Below, one piece after another: positions 1 through 9,088 of a stretch of DNA of 64,000 nucleotides. The stretch's first letter is position 1, and the number at the start of each line of letters is the position of its first letter. The stretch covers positions 39,807-103,806 of the forward strand of contig CAZNYW010000005.1 of NCBI GenBank assembly GCA_964577375.1. Reading direction: 5' to 3'. Both the position numbers and the translations under genes were made by a program. The DNA comes from DATKUC01 sp964577375 (GTDB taxonomy: Bacteria > Spirochaetota > Spirochaetia > DSM-27196 > DATKUC01). The notes beneath the pieces are model-generated. The model saw nothing but the letters and a program-made list of their open reading frames with translations. It ran no database searches and was not told where the DNA came from.

Positions 1-50
1 GTGAAATAAAGTTCCGCCTTTACAGAGATTCACCCAAAAGGAGACACGTT

Positions 51-1136
51 ATGAACAGAGTCTTCAACTTCTATGCCGGGCCATCCACCCTGCCGCTGCC
101 TGTTCTCGAAAGGATTCGGGACGAGATTGTTGATTTCCGCGGCCACGGACTTTCGATCATCGAAACCAGCCACCGCAGCTCGGAATACGAGGAAATCCAC
201 AACGGGACAATCGCGAACCTTCGTGAGCTTCTCAGGATTCCCGATGACTTCGAGGTGCTTTTTCTCGGCGGCGGAGCCACCTTCCAGTTCGGAATGGTGC
301 CGCTCAACTTCCTCGACAGCTCGAGCAGCTGCGATTTCGTGGTGAGCGGCTCGTGGGCCAAGAAGGCCATGGCGGATGCGAAAAAGGTCGGCAAGGTGAA
401 CGTGGTCTTCGACGGTGCCGCAGACAAGTTCACCACGCTGCCGGACCCCAAGAGCGTGAAACCTTCCCAGGGTTCCCGCTACCTGCACATCACCTCCAAT
501 GAGACAATCGGCGGGGTCCAATGGCAGGAGTTTCCGGATACGGGATCGGTTCCGCTGATCGCAGACATGTCCAGCGACATCCTGAGCCGGCCGGTCGACA
601 TGTCGAAGTTCGCGCTGGTCTATGCGGGAGCGCAGAAGAATCTCGGTCCCGCGGGGATGACTGTCGTAATAATCCGAAAAGAGCTTGTTGAAAAATGCAA
701 TCCGGACCTCACTGCCTACCTGAGCTACAAGACGCACGCGGTGGGCAATTCGCTCTACAACACGCCGCCGGTGTTCTCAATCTACGCGTCGGGACTGGTG
801 CTCGAATGGATCAAGGAGCAGGGTGGCCTCGCGGCAGTCACTCAGCGTAACCGCGCGAAGGCATCCGCGCTCTACGATGCGATCGACGGCAGCGACGGCT
901 TCTACCGGTGTCCGGTCGACAGGAGCGTCCGCTCAATGATGAACGTCGTGTTCCGGTTGAAGAGTGAAGAGCTCGAAAAGACCTTCCTCGAAGAGGCCGG
1001 AGCCAGGGGAATGCTCGGTCTGCCGGGACATCGAAGCGTCGGCGGATGTCGCGCCTCCCTCTACAACGCAATGCCGATCGACGGAGCCAAAGCTCTCGCC
1101 GAGCTCATGAAGGATTTTGCCCGCCGCCACGGCTGA
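51..1136 (+). CDS. serC: Phosphoserine aminotransferase
   Basis: PLP-dependent transaminase of serine biosynthesis, converting 3-phosphohydroxypyruvate and glutamate to phosphoserine and 2-oxoglutarate in the cytoplasm. The 361-residue length is normal for SerC. The N-terminus NFYAGPSTLP and the PLP-lysine segment AGAQKNLGPAG (Lys near residue 196) are family hallmarks, as is the C-terminal GHRSVGGCRASLYNA stretch. The start is fixed by a strong ribosome-binding site (AAAGGAG) eight bases before the ATG. It converges with the epimerase gene, with only nine bases between their ends. No serA or serB is visible nearby. The upstream region is cut by the window edge, so its promoter cannot be judged. 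Confidence 0.96.
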   Translation: MNRVFNFYAGPSTLPLPVLERIRDEIVDFRGHGLSIIETSHRSSEYEEIHNGTIANLRELLRIPDDFEVLFLGGGATFQFGMVPLNFLDSSSSCDFVVSGSWAKKAMADAKKVGKVNVVFDGAADKFTTLPDPKSVKPSQGSRYLHITSNETIGGVQWQEFPDTGSVPLIADMSSDILSRPVDMSKFALVYAGAQKNLGPAGMTVVIIRKELVEKCNPDLTAYLSYKTHAVGNSLYNTPPVFSIYASGLVLEWIKEQGGLAAVTQRNRAKASALYDAIDGSDGFYRCPVDRSVRSMMNVVFRLKSEELEKTFLEEAGARGMLGLPGHRSVGGCRASLYNAMPIDGAKALAELMKDFARRHG

Positions 1137-1145
1137 GCGTCGCAT

Positions 1146-2111
1146 TCACGCCGCCGGCGGAACGATCTTTCCGTCGGCGACCAGTTTCATTACCGCCTCC
1201 CGGATCGCCTCGAAAGAGGAGTGGCGCGGGGAAAAACCGAGCAGGCTCCGCGCCTTTTCCATCCCCGCGTTGGGAGAACGTGCGATATGGTCCCAGGTTG
1301 CCAGAACGTCCTCCTCCGAGAGTCCCTTGGTCCACACTTCGTCGGGACTCCTAAACTGGAGATCGGCTTCTCGGCCAAACCAGCGCGCAACCTCGACAGC
1401 GTAACCTCGGAGAGTCACCGCGGCCTCCGAAACCGCGTGGAAATCCTCACCGGTCGAAACCGACCAGCGTTCCATCGCACGCTGAAAAAGTGCCGCCACA
1501 TCATCCGCGTGCACATGGTGAAGCGTCTCGAAACCCAGCGTGGGCAGCGCCAGCCGCTCGCCGCGGGCGAGGCGCTGGAAAATGTCGATGTTCAGGTTAG
1601 CCGCCGGATTGATGGGAACCCATCCCGGACCGACAATGTGGCCGGGATGTATCACCGTTGCGGGAAGTCCTGTCCGCCGCGCCTCCGCCATCAGATAGCG
1701 CGTGATCTCGAGCTTGTTCACGCCGTACTCGCCGAAGGGCTCGAGTGACTCCTCCTCAGCGGTGGGTACCGTCGTGCTCGGGCCGTGTATCCAGATTGTT
1801 CCGCACATCAGAAGGTGCTGCACCCGGCCACGGAGCGCTTCGACCAGCTGCTCCGCGCTCGAACGGTTGAAACAGATCATGTCGATTACTACGTCCGGAT
1901 TTTCGCGCGCAATCGCAGGCGCGAACGTGCCCTCCTGGTCTCCCGACTCCCTGTCCCGGGCGATCATCCGCACGTTTTCCCACGCGGGATGCGGCGTATA
2001 GGGCAATCGGCGGTTGCGTGACACACAGACAACCTGGTGCCCCGCCGCAACCAGCCTCGGTATCAGGTAGGTGCCGACGTGTCCTGTTCCTCCGATAACA
2101 ACTATTTTCAT
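1146..2111 (-). CDS. NAD-dependent epimerase/dehydratase family protein
   Basis: Extended short-chain dehydrogenase of 321 residues. The N-terminal Rossmann motif GGTGHVGTYL is at residues 7-16, and a YGVNK segment near residue 129 supplies the Tyr-x3-Lys catalytic pair. The substrate is probably a nucleotide sugar or similar, but the sequence does not identify it. GGGAGG precedes the ATG at good spacing. The gene stands alone between serC (convergent) and the cation antiporter upstream on the same strand, 20 bases away, so the two may be co-transcribed. Confidence 0.85.
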   Translation of the reverse strand: MKIVVIGGTGHVGTYLIPRLVAAGHQVVCVSRNRRLPYTPHPAWENVRMIARDRESGDQEGTFAPAIARENPDVVIDMICFNRSSAEQLVEALRGRVQHLLMCGTIWIHGPSTTVPTAEEESLEPFGEYGVNKLEITRYLMAEARRTGLPATVIHPGHIVGPGWVPINPAANLNIDIFQRLARGERLALPTLGFETLHHVHADDVAALFQRAMERWSVSTGEDFHAVSEAAVTLRGYAVEVARWFGREADLQFRSPDEVWTKGLSEEDVLATWDHIARSPNAGMEKARSLLGFSPRHSSFEAIREAVMKLVADGKIVPPAA

Positions 2112-2131
2112 GACGTCCTCCCTGTTGGTGA

Positions 2132-3178
2132 CTAGAGTCCCATCGTCGAATTGTGCAGGTAGCTTACTATCGTAACAATGAGGTAGAGCCCGAGCAGTAC
2201 GGCGCCGAACGGACGCTTCATCCTGTCGCGGGAGGCCGCGATCCCGATACGGAACACGACGAGTACAAGCAGCATGATCGGAAACAGCAGATAGTAGAAG
2301 TTTGGATGAACTGCCAGGCCTCCGGAAGTGACCGAAGCTGCCGATCCCACCACAAAGAGCACGTTGAGTATGTCCGCCCCTATGATGTTGCCCACCGCGA
2401 GGTCTCCGTGTCCCTTGCGCGCCGAGGTGATGGCGGTTACGAGCTCCGGAAGCGATGTGCCGAAAGCGACCAGGGTGGCGCCGATCACGCTTTCGGGAAT
2501 CCGCAATCGCAACGCGACCTCACGCACGGCGGGAATCAGGATCTCCGACGCTCCCACCACCAGCAGAATCCCGACGACGAGAAGCGCGCCGGCAACCGCA
2601 GCACCGTGCTGCTTTGCCCCGGATGCCGTCTCCGGCGTCTCGACTGCCGTGATGCCCTTTCGGGCCCACCGGATCGAAATAACTATGTAGGCAATAAGGA
2701 TGAGCAGAAAGATCCATCCTGCGAATTGCGGGATGCGGCCGCCCTTGGAGAAAAGCGTCGAAGGATCGGCGAAGAGGACGCTGACCGCCACGAGCAATAC
2801 TGCGCTGCCGAGCTGGATCCAGCCCTGTCTGTTCACAACCTTCGGATTGAGCGCGAGCGGCGCAATGAGAGTTGCGATGCCGAGAATCAGACCGGTGTCG
2901 CATATGATCGAACCTACCGCATTTCCCAGCGCGAGGCCCGGCGTGCCTGCGAGCGCGGCGACAACCGAAACGGCGGTCTCCGGAAGCGTCGTCCCCAGGC
3001 TTACCACCGTCGCCCCTATAAGCATCTTGGGCACGCCCCATCTGGAGGAAAGGAGAACCGCCTCGTCGACGAGCAGATCCGCTCCCTTTGCCAGAACCGC
3101 GATCGAAACAACTATGATTCCGAGCAGGGCAACGAGCGGGAGTTCCTGCATGAGCCCGGTAAGATGCGCTTCAATCAT
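2132..3178 (-). CDS. Calcium/sodium (CaCA family) antiporter
   Basis: Inner-membrane cation exchanger of the YrbG/CaCA type. The two inverted alpha-repeats are visible: GTTLPETAVS in the first half and GTSLPELVTA in the second, each carrying the acidic ion-binding residue, surrounded by about ten hydrophobic segments. The protein is about 348 residues when started at the ATG at 3178. The reading frame runs further upstream, but that extension is arginine-rich and lacks membrane character, so I rejected it. No strong ribosome-binding site is seen. It probably extrudes Ca2+ in exchange for Na+ or H+. It lies directly upstream of the epimerase gene. Confidence 0.9.
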   Translation of the reverse strand: MIEAHLTGLMQELPLVALLGIIVVSIAVLAKGADLLVDEAVLLSSRWGVPKMLIGATVVSLGTTLPETAVSVVAALAGTPGLALGNAVGSIICDTGLILGIATLIAPLALNPKVVNRQGWIQLGSAVLLVAVSVLFADPSTLFSKGGRIPQFAGWIFLLILIAYIVISIRWARKGITAVETPETASGAKQHGAAVAGALLVVGILLVVGASEILIPAVREVALRLRIPESVIGATLVAFGTSLPELVTAITSARKGHGDLAVGNIIGADILNVLFVVGSAASVTSGGLAVHPNFYYLLFPIMLLVLVVFRIGIAASRDRMKRPFGAVLLGLYLIVTIVSYLHNSTMGL

Positions 3179-3259
3179 AAGGGTAGTGCATTCTACACGC
3201 CTCTGTTCCCTCGCGCAACGCACTTTCCGCTCAGGCACCGGCGACGGACCCAATCAGGT

Positions 3260-3288
3260 TTGCAAATTTGATAATTCCCGTCTAATAT
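3260..3288 (+). promoter_or_regulatory. Sigma-70-type promoter for the MBL-cNMP gene
   Basis: TTGCAA and TAATAT are separated by exactly 17 bases, in an AT-rich pocket of a GC-rich region. The predicted transcript start is about 13 bases before the ATG at 3308. Confidence 0.55.
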
Positions 3289-3307
3289 AGCGTAATAGGG
3301 TGGACCG

Positions 3308-5464
3308 ATGGGAAAAAGTGAACAGACGGTTACTATGGGAGAACGCGTAGTCGCGCTTCCGCGCGGCGGATTTCTCGTGCGGACCTCGGAAGGCCAGATC
3401 CAATTCGGCTCGCCGCCGGAGACGATAAAGGACACGATGGTCATGCCGGACGGGACGCCTCAGATCTTCGTGCTGCCGTTCGATCACTTCGACCCGAAAG
3501 TAGGCATCAGCATGGCCGAAATCGAGTTTCCCACCTACTACAATTTCTTCCTGAAGAAACGGAAGGTTGTCGTCTATGTCCATCCAGATCACGTGGAAAA
3601 CCTCAAGACGGTCTTCAAGGAGGCCTTCCTCGGTCCAGACCGGGTCGACGTAAGCGCAGAAGTCGAAAAGATCGAGGGATACTATATTCCAAACATCAAA
3701 GCAGAAATGGAGTTCTTCCGGAACGGCATGAGCGTGGAAGACGTGGTCGACATCAGGGAAATCGACGACCGCGGGATTACGCTGGGAAGCGTGCGGATTG
3801 TACCGACCGAAGAACACGGCTTCGACGTCTTCGAAGACGGAAAGCTCATTGCCGAGGTATCCGGTTCGATGAAGTCGCAGGCGATGTACGATCTCGGCAA
3901 GACCCTCAACGAGCCGTTCATCCCCCCGGAGTTCGGGATTACCTGTCTTGGTCCGTCGCACGGATTCGACTGCACGCAGAATACCTCCGGATTCATAATC
4001 TGGCTGAACAAAATGGGGATCATGGTCGATCCGCCGGTGAACATCACCGCGTGGCTGCGCGATTCCAACGTAAATCCGAAACTGATCGATACCGTCATCC
4101 TGACGCATTGCCATGCGGACCACGACGCGGGGACCTTTCAGAAAATTCTCGAAGAGACCAAAATTGCCGTCCATACCACGCCGACGGTCATGAAGAGCTT
4201 TCTCACCAAATACTCGACGCTCACCCGTATTCCGGCAAGCACCCTCATGACCATGTTCGATTTCCGGCCCGTGAAGATGAATGTTCAGTACAACATCCAC
4301 GGCGGACTGTTCAACTTCTACTACTCGGTTCATTCGATCCCGACAATGGGATTCTACTTTCTCTACCGGGACAAGACCTTCCTCTATTCATCCGACCACA
4401 TGGCGGACCCCGAAGTGCTCAGCGACCTTCATCGCAAGGGCACGATCCCGAAGGAACGCCTGGACTTCCTTCTGAAAGTACCGTGGGAGATGGACATCAT
4501 CTACCACGAGGCGGGAATTCCGCCGCTGCATACGCCGGTTAAATTTCTGAATTCATTACCAGCGGAGACTCAGAAAAAGATAACGGTCTATCACATCGCA
4601 GAGAAGGACTTTCCGGAAAGGACGCATCTCACCCTTGCAAAGTTCGGCATCGGAAACACCGTCTATCCCAGGTTCCGGAAACATCTCCACGAGGAGGCAT
4701 TCCACATCCTCGACGTCTTCTCGCGGATCGAGCTGTTCGCGGATCTTCCGTTCAAGAAGAGCAAGTATCTGCTGCTGAACGTGAAGGCCGAGTACTTCGA
4801 TCGCGGCGACTACATAATCCGCAAGGATACGCAGGGCGACAAGTTCTACGTGATCGTCTCGGGAAACGTGTCGATAAGCGGGGTCGAGGACATCACCGAC
4901 AAAGTCTACGGCACCTACGAGTACTTCGGCGAAGCGTCTCTCGTCCTCGGCACGCGCCGCGGTGCCGATGTCATCGCGGCAACGAAGGTGCAGGCCTACT
5001 CACTGGACAAACAGTCGTTCCTGCGGCTCATCCAGGATACGCCGATCGAGGACAACATCCGCCGCATCGCGAAAATGCGAACCGGCGAGACCTGGACGGT
5101 GATCAAGTCGAACCATTACTTCAAGGATCTCACCAGCGCACAGATAACCGGGCTCGAGCTGATTCTCTCACCGACCGATGCGAAGGCAGGCGATGTTCTG
5201 CTCAAGCCCGGCAAGGCGGCGGAATACCTCTACATTATGATCGACGGCGAGGTTCAGAAGCGGGTCGATCATGATGAGCCGACCTACGCGGCACGAGGCG
5301 ACATCCTCGGAGATGTCCTCAACATCCGCGAAGGCAACCCGTGCCGGCACGAGTACCGGGTCCGCAGGAACAGCCGGCTCTACCGAACGCATGTTTCCGA
5401 CTTCATGCACTTTCTCGACGAGAACCCGGGAGTCTATATGGCGATGCTCTTCGCCGGACGGTAG
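3308..5464 (+). CDS. MBL-fold metallohydrolase with two cyclic-nucleotide-binding domains
   Basis: A 718-residue cytoplasmic protein. After a roughly 200-residue N-terminal region of unknown role comes a metallo-beta-lactamase domain with the metal-binding motif THCHADHDAG (H266-x-H268-x-D270-H271) and later histidine/aspartate candidates in YSSDHMAD and YHEAG. Two cNMP-binding beta-barrels follow at about 472-590 and 598-718, the first with GDKFYVIVSG and the second with AEYLYIMIDGEV. This suggests a hydrolase whose activity is gated by a nucleotide second messenger. The substrate is unknown. I recall similar architecture from spirochaetes but not its function. It ends one base before the end of the convergent MFS gene. 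Confidence 0.85.
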   Translation: MGKSEQTVTMGERVVALPRGGFLVRTSEGQIQFGSPPETIKDTMVMPDGTPQIFVLPFDHFDPKVGISMAEIEFPTYYNFFLKKRKVVVYVHPDHVENLKTVFKEAFLGPDRVDVSAEVEKIEGYYIPNIKAEMEFFRNGMSVEDVVDIREIDDRGITLGSVRIVPTEEHGFDVFEDGKLIAEVSGSMKSQAMYDLGKTLNEPFIPPEFGITCLGPSHGFDCTQNTSGFIIWLNKMGIMVDPPVNITAWLRDSNVNPKLIDTVILTHCHADHDAGTFQKILEETKIAVHTTPTVMKSFLTKYSTLTRIPASTLMTMFDFRPVKMNVQYNIHGGLFNFYYSVHSIPTMGFYFLYRDKTFLYSSDHMADPEVLSDLHRKGTIPKERLDFLLKVPWEMDIIYHEAGIPPLHTPVKFLNSLPAETQKKITVYHIAEKDFPERTHLTLAKFGIGNTVYPRFRKHLHEEAFHILDVFSRIELFADLPFKKSKYLLLNVKAEYFDRGDYIIRKDTQGDKFYVIVSGNVSISGVEDITDKVYGTYEYFGEASLVLGTRRGADVIAATKVQAYSLDKQSFLRLIQDTPIEDNIRRIAKMRTGETWTVIKSNHYFKDLTSAQITGLELILSPTDAKAGDVLLKPGKAAEYLYIMIDGEVQKRVDHDEPTYAARGDILGDVLNIREGNPCRHEYRVRRNSRLYRTHVSDFMHFLDENPGVYMAMLFAGR

Positions 5465-5465
5465 T

Positions 5466-6761
5466 TCAACTGGCCGCCGCGCCCTCCTGGGCGAAAAAGG
5501 CACGCACATCCTTCAGCAGCAGTCCCGGGATAACGCACACGCCGATTGCGAGAAACGCGCCCGAGATGACGGCCGGCAGGGGCAGAAGCTCACCGAGAAG
5601 CCCTCCGACTGCCATGCCGACCGGCGTCAGTCCCTGCGAGATCGTATCGAGAAGGCCCATCACCTTGCCGCGCAGCTGTGCGGGGACGGTCAGCTGCAGC
5701 ATCGAGTGCAGAATCACATTGACCAGCGCATTGAAGAAGCCGCCGACCGCCAGGAACAGCAGCATCGGAGTAAGCTCGCCGAACTGAGGAAAGATCCCGA
5801 AGGCGGCCACAAAGACGCATACGCCTGCGCTGAAAACGGCCATTCTTTTCGACGCCGGAATGTGGACCACGGCGGTGAAGGCCATCCCCAGAAGCATGCC
5901 GCCGGTCAGCACCGCCATTGCGATCCCGTAGGACGCGGGTCCCAGTCCTGCCGTGCGCTGGAACAGTGGAAGAATGAGAACAATCCCGATCATCGCAAAG
6001 AAGTTGACTACCCCGGCAGCGATCATCAGAAACCGCAGGCCGCGCGTGCGCCATACGTACTGAAGACCTTCACGCGTGTCGTGGAGGAACTTTTTGCGGG
6101 GCTCGCCGGCCGCGTGGTCGACTCTCGGAACTCGAACGAAGAGCTCGGTCACGGACGAAAACAGATACGAAAGCCCGTTGGCGAGAAACATGACCGGAGC
6201 GCCGAGCACCGCGTAAAGTGCGCCGCCGAGCCCGTTTCCGAGGATTCCCGACCCCGCACGGATCATCTGGAAGAAGGAATTACCCTGGACGACGCGATCG
6301 CGGTGCACGATGTCGGGAACTGCCGAAAAGATGGCCGGATTGAACACCGAAGCGCAGACACCGATCAGCATTCCGGCGGCGAAGACCATCCATATCTGGA
6401 GCACGCCGGCCAGCGCTGCGACGCCTACGGCTACCACCGCGACGCCGCGCACACCGTCGGTAGCCACCATGAGCCACTTGCGATCGCTGCGATCAACCAA
6501 TGTGCCGGCGAAGGGACCGAAAATTACCCGCGGAAGCATCGATGCTGCCATCAGCGTACCCATGAGCGCGGTCGATCCGGTTACGGCGAGGATCCAGAAT
6601 CCAAGGGCAATTTCGTAGATTACGTCTCCGACCGACGATACCAGCTGCCCTTGCCAGAGCAGGGCGAAATTCCGCGTCCAGAGACGCGGGCGGACTGCTT
6701 CGATCGGCTCGGCAGGTCCGACGGGCTTCGCGGATTCCGACAGTTCAGTTTGCACAGCCAT
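5466..6761 (-). CDS. MFS transporter (MFS_3/EntS-like)
   Basis: A 431-residue, twelve-helix major facilitator. A short polar N-terminus is followed by NFALLWQGQLVSSVGD, the usual first helix of the EntS/macrolide-efflux branch; the loop LVDRSDRKWLM matches the conserved cytoplasmic loop between helices 2 and 3. Export of a small molecule is likely, but the substrate cannot be inferred. GGAGGAATTC precedes the ATG. The gene stands alone, facing the MBL gene, with a strongly AT-rich region upstream that probably holds its promoter. Confidence 0.88.
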   Translation of the reverse strand: MAVQTELSESAKPVGPAEPIEAVRPRLWTRNFALLWQGQLVSSVGDVIYEIALGFWILAVTGSTALMGTLMAASMLPRVIFGPFAGTLVDRSDRKWLMVATDGVRGVAVVAVGVAALAGVLQIWMVFAAGMLIGVCASVFNPAIFSAVPDIVHRDRVVQGNSFFQMIRAGSGILGNGLGGALYAVLGAPVMFLANGLSYLFSSVTELFVRVPRVDHAAGEPRKKFLHDTREGLQYVWRTRGLRFLMIAAGVVNFFAMIGIVLILPLFQRTAGLGPASYGIAMAVLTGGMLLGMAFTAVVHIPASKRMAVFSAGVCVFVAAFGIFPQFGELTPMLLFLAVGGFFNALVNVILHSMLQLTVPAQLRGKVMGLLDTISQGLTPVGMAVGGLLGELLPLPAVISGAFLAIGVCVIPGLLLKDVRAFFAQEGAAAS

Positions 6762-6880
6762 GAATTCCTCCGACGTGAGTGCATCGTTGTTATTTTATCA
6801 AACTTGCGTCGGAGAATAATTAATAATTTTAAGCTAGTCAAGTCAAATAGGTTAATTTGTCAACATTTCATCTTCATTAA
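6762..6880 (-). promoter_or_regulatory. AT-rich upstream region of the MFS gene
   Basis: Bases 6783-6880 are very AT-rich compared with the genome. On the minus strand they contain two close TTGACA/TTGACT hexamers and several TAAAAT/TAATTA-like stretches, so a promoter is likely. I cannot pick one -35/-10 pair with normal spacing. Confidence 0.35.
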
Positions 6881-6958
6881 GTGAAGGGGCTGGGCACAAG
6901 CGCACGATCACGGCGCTGCGCCGCCGGCGCGACGGCGTTCCACCGGTCCGCCGGCACA

Positions 6959-8743
6959 TCAGCGAACGAGCGCAGCGGTCTTAACCTCGAGCCACCTGGC
7001 TACCGGTTCATCCAGGTGCGGCGTGAGCCTTTCGCGCACGGTCGACTGGTAGTCGTTGACCCAGCGCAGCTCCTCATCGGACAGAAGCGACACGTCGATC
7101 AGCGCCGGCTCGAGGTGGCAGAGGGTGATGGTCTCGAGCCGATAGAAGCGACCGAAATCGGTCTCCTTGCCCTCCTGAACGAGTACCAGGTTCTCGATGC
7201 GGATACCGTGCAGCCCTTCACGATAGAGGCCCGGTTCGTTCGAGGTGTACATTCCGGGCTCCAGTGCGACCGGGTCGGCCTGGGAGCCGAAGCGCTGCGG
7301 CCCCTCGTGGACGTTGAGAAAGAATCCGACGCCATGCCCCGTCCCGTGGCCGTAATTCGCACCGTGTCTCCACATCACCTCGCGGGCCACTGAGTCGAGC
7401 TGCGGACCGGTTGTTCCCTCGGGAAATTCGATTGTGGCGAGTGCGATGTGGGCCTTGAGCACGACGGTATAGTCCCGCACCGCGCCGGCCGACGGCCGGC
7501 CGATTGCCGCGACGCGGGTGATGTCGGTGGTCCCGTCGAGGTACTGCGCGCCTGAGTCCAGGAGCAGAAGCCCGTCGGGACGGATCGGCACGTCCGATTC
7601 CTCGTCGGCGCTGTAGTGGACGATAGCACCGTGGGCGCCGAATCCCGCGATGGTAGCGAAGCTTTCGCCGACGAAATGCTCCCCCCGGCTGCGGAGCTCG
7701 CGCAGCTTTCGCGCGGCCGAAAGCTCCGTGGGCTCCTCCTGTCCCTCGCCCTCTTCGAGCCAGTGGAAAAAGTTCTCCAAGGCAACACCATCCTTCACCA
7801 TAGTCGACCGCAGCAGCTTCTGCTCGGTCTCGTTCTTGCATGCCTTCATGCGCGCGACCTGGCTCACGCCCTCGACCGTCCGCACAGCGGCAGGAATCGC
7901 CTTGTAAAGGCCATAGGAGGTCTTCTCCGGGGAGTAGGCGAGCACCGTCCCCGCCTCGAGCCCGCGAAGATAGGCGGCGATTTCATCATAGCGGCGAAGT
8001 TCGATGCCGTCGGCGGCGAGTGCCCGGCCAACCGTATCGGATATTTTTCGCGGGTCCATAAAGAGCAGCGCCTTGTCGGCGGTAATCACCGCGTATCCGG
8101 TCGCCACCGGATTGTAGTCGACGTCGGTCCCACGGATGTTGAAGAGCCAGGCCAGGTCGTCGAGCGCCGTTACGAGCGTTACGCCGACGCGCTTGCCGGC
8201 CATGCTGCTGCGAAGCTCCTCCAGCTTGTCCTTCCGTCCACGGCCGCAAAAACGTTCCTCGTGAAGAAAGATCGGATCGTCCGGCACGGCCGGACGGTCC
8301 TTCCACAGATTTCCCATCGGATCGATTCCCGTGTGAAGGGTCAACCCGTTATCGTGGCAGGCAGCGTCGAGACGCCGGTAGAGCGCCACCGAGGTTACAT
8401 TCTCGTCCACCGCGAGAACCTCGCCGGGCGAAAGATCCGACGCCGTCCATTCAGCATAGCCCGGAACGCCCGGCAGGCCGTCACGAAAAAGCGTGATCGT
8501 CGTGCCCGCGAGAGCTTCGGCAGCCTCGAGATAGTAGCGGGAATCGGTCCACAACCCGGCGCTCTTCTGCGTGATCACGACGACCCCTGCCGACCCGCCA
8601 AAGCCGGAGATCCAGGTCCGAGTCCTGAAGTGATCGGGAACGTACTCACTCTGATGCGGGTCTACATCGGCAAAGATGAACGCGTGGACACCCGCTCGCT
8701 TCATCGCCTTCCGAACCCCTTCCACCCGGTCGTCTACTTTCAC
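6959..8743 (-). CDS. pepP: Xaa-Pro aminopeptidase (M24B, three-domain type)
   Basis: Cytoplasmic aminopeptidase P removing N-terminal residues before proline. Metal ligands of the pita-bread fold are visible: DSGAQYLDGTTD, GTGHGVGFFLNVHEGP, NEPGLYREGLHGIRIEN. The N-terminal half is the duplicated creatinase-type domain. The 594-residue length fits the long three-domain form. A longer reading frame starts at 8905, but the GTG at 8743 is preceded by AGGAGGAGCCAC, an ideal ribosome-binding site, and begins exactly at the conserved first domain, so that start is chosen. It appears monocistronic. Confidence 0.93.
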   Translation of the reverse strand: MKVDDRVEGVRKAMKRAGVHAFIFADVDPHQSEYVPDHFRTRTWISGFGGSAGVVVITQKSAGLWTDSRYYLEAAEALAGTTITLFRDGLPGVPGYAEWTASDLSPGEVLAVDENVTSVALYRRLDAACHDNGLTLHTGIDPMGNLWKDRPAVPDDPIFLHEERFCGRGRKDKLEELRSSMAGKRVGVTLVTALDDLAWLFNIRGTDVDYNPVATGYAVITADKALLFMDPRKISDTVGRALAADGIELRRYDEIAAYLRGLEAGTVLAYSPEKTSYGLYKAIPAAVRTVEGVSQVARMKACKNETEQKLLRSTMVKDGVALENFFHWLEEGEGQEEPTELSAARKLRELRSRGEHFVGESFATIAGFGAHGAIVHYSADEESDVPIRPDGLLLLDSGAQYLDGTTDITRVAAIGRPSAGAVRDYTVVLKAHIALATIEFPEGTTGPQLDSVAREVMWRHGANYGHGTGHGVGFFLNVHEGPQRFGSQADPVALEPGMYTSNEPGLYREGLHGIRIENLVLVQEGKETDFGRFYRLETITLCHLEPALIDVSLLSDEELRWVNDYQSTVRERLTPHLDEPVARWLEVKTAALVR

Positions 8744-8855
8744 GTGGCTCCTCCTGCGCGAGAGTGTCGCCCGAAGCTCGCCGCGTGTCAACTTCGCCCC
8801 TGGGTGATGCGGCCGTTCCCGCTGACCCAGCGCTCCCGCCCGTTCGCCGGCGGCG

Positions 8856-8870
8856 GTGTCAATTTGACAC
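8856..8870. promoter_or_regulatory. Perfect palindrome, possible operator
   Basis: GTGTCAA-T-TTGACAC, a perfect 7-bp inverted repeat with a one-base centre. It lies between the divergent pepP and hsp20 genes. Neither strand has a -10 at proper spacing, so it looks like a protein-binding site, not a promoter. Confidence 0.4.
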
Positions 8871-8948
8871 ATACCCGGAACAAACGCTGTCGCAAATCGA
8901 TTCATTTCGACGCGAAGAGAGACGGGAGCGGCACATCGGGCAACGGAG

Positions 8949-8992
8949 GTCTGATCACGCAGATATATACATCGTAAAGAATTATATCAGAC
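8949..8992. promoter_or_regulatory. Inverted repeat upstream of the hsp20 promoter
   Basis: GTCTGAT (8949-8955) and ATCAGAC (8986-8992) form a perfect 7-bp inverted repeat with 30 bases between. It begins about 55 bases upstream of the -24 element, where an enhancer-binding activator of sigma-54 could bind. The role is inferred from position only. Confidence 0.3.
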
Positions 8993-9001
8993 GAACAAAC
9001 T

Positions 9002-9017
9002 TGGCACGGTTGATGCA
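9002..9017 (+). promoter_or_regulatory. Sigma-54-like (-24/-12) promoter of the hsp20-dnaK block
   Basis: TGGCACGGTTGATGCA matches the sigma-54 consensus TGGCACG-N4-TTGCA at all but one position, with the invariant GG and GC ten bases apart. The predicted start near 9028 gives a 60-base leader for the first hsp20 gene. No convincing sigma-70 promoter is seen here. Confidence 0.55.
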
Positions 9018-9031
9018 TATATATCTACAGT

Positions 9032-9050
9032 GGTGCCGCCGAGCGGCGCC
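9032..9050 (+). other. Stable hairpin in the hsp20 5' leader
   Basis: GGTGCCGC, a CGA loop and GCGGCGCC form an eight-pair stem with one G-U pair, just after the predicted transcript start. It could protect the 5' end or block ribosome entry. It is too far from the start codon to hide the Shine-Dalgarno sequence directly. Confidence 0.45.
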
Positions 9051-9088
9051 CAATACCGACATTCATATCACAGTACAGGAGGTGCACT

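Noticed and set aside
5271..6884. 537-codon plus-strand frame opposite the MFS gene
   Set aside because: Low-complexity, His/Arg-rich shadow of a membrane-protein gene.
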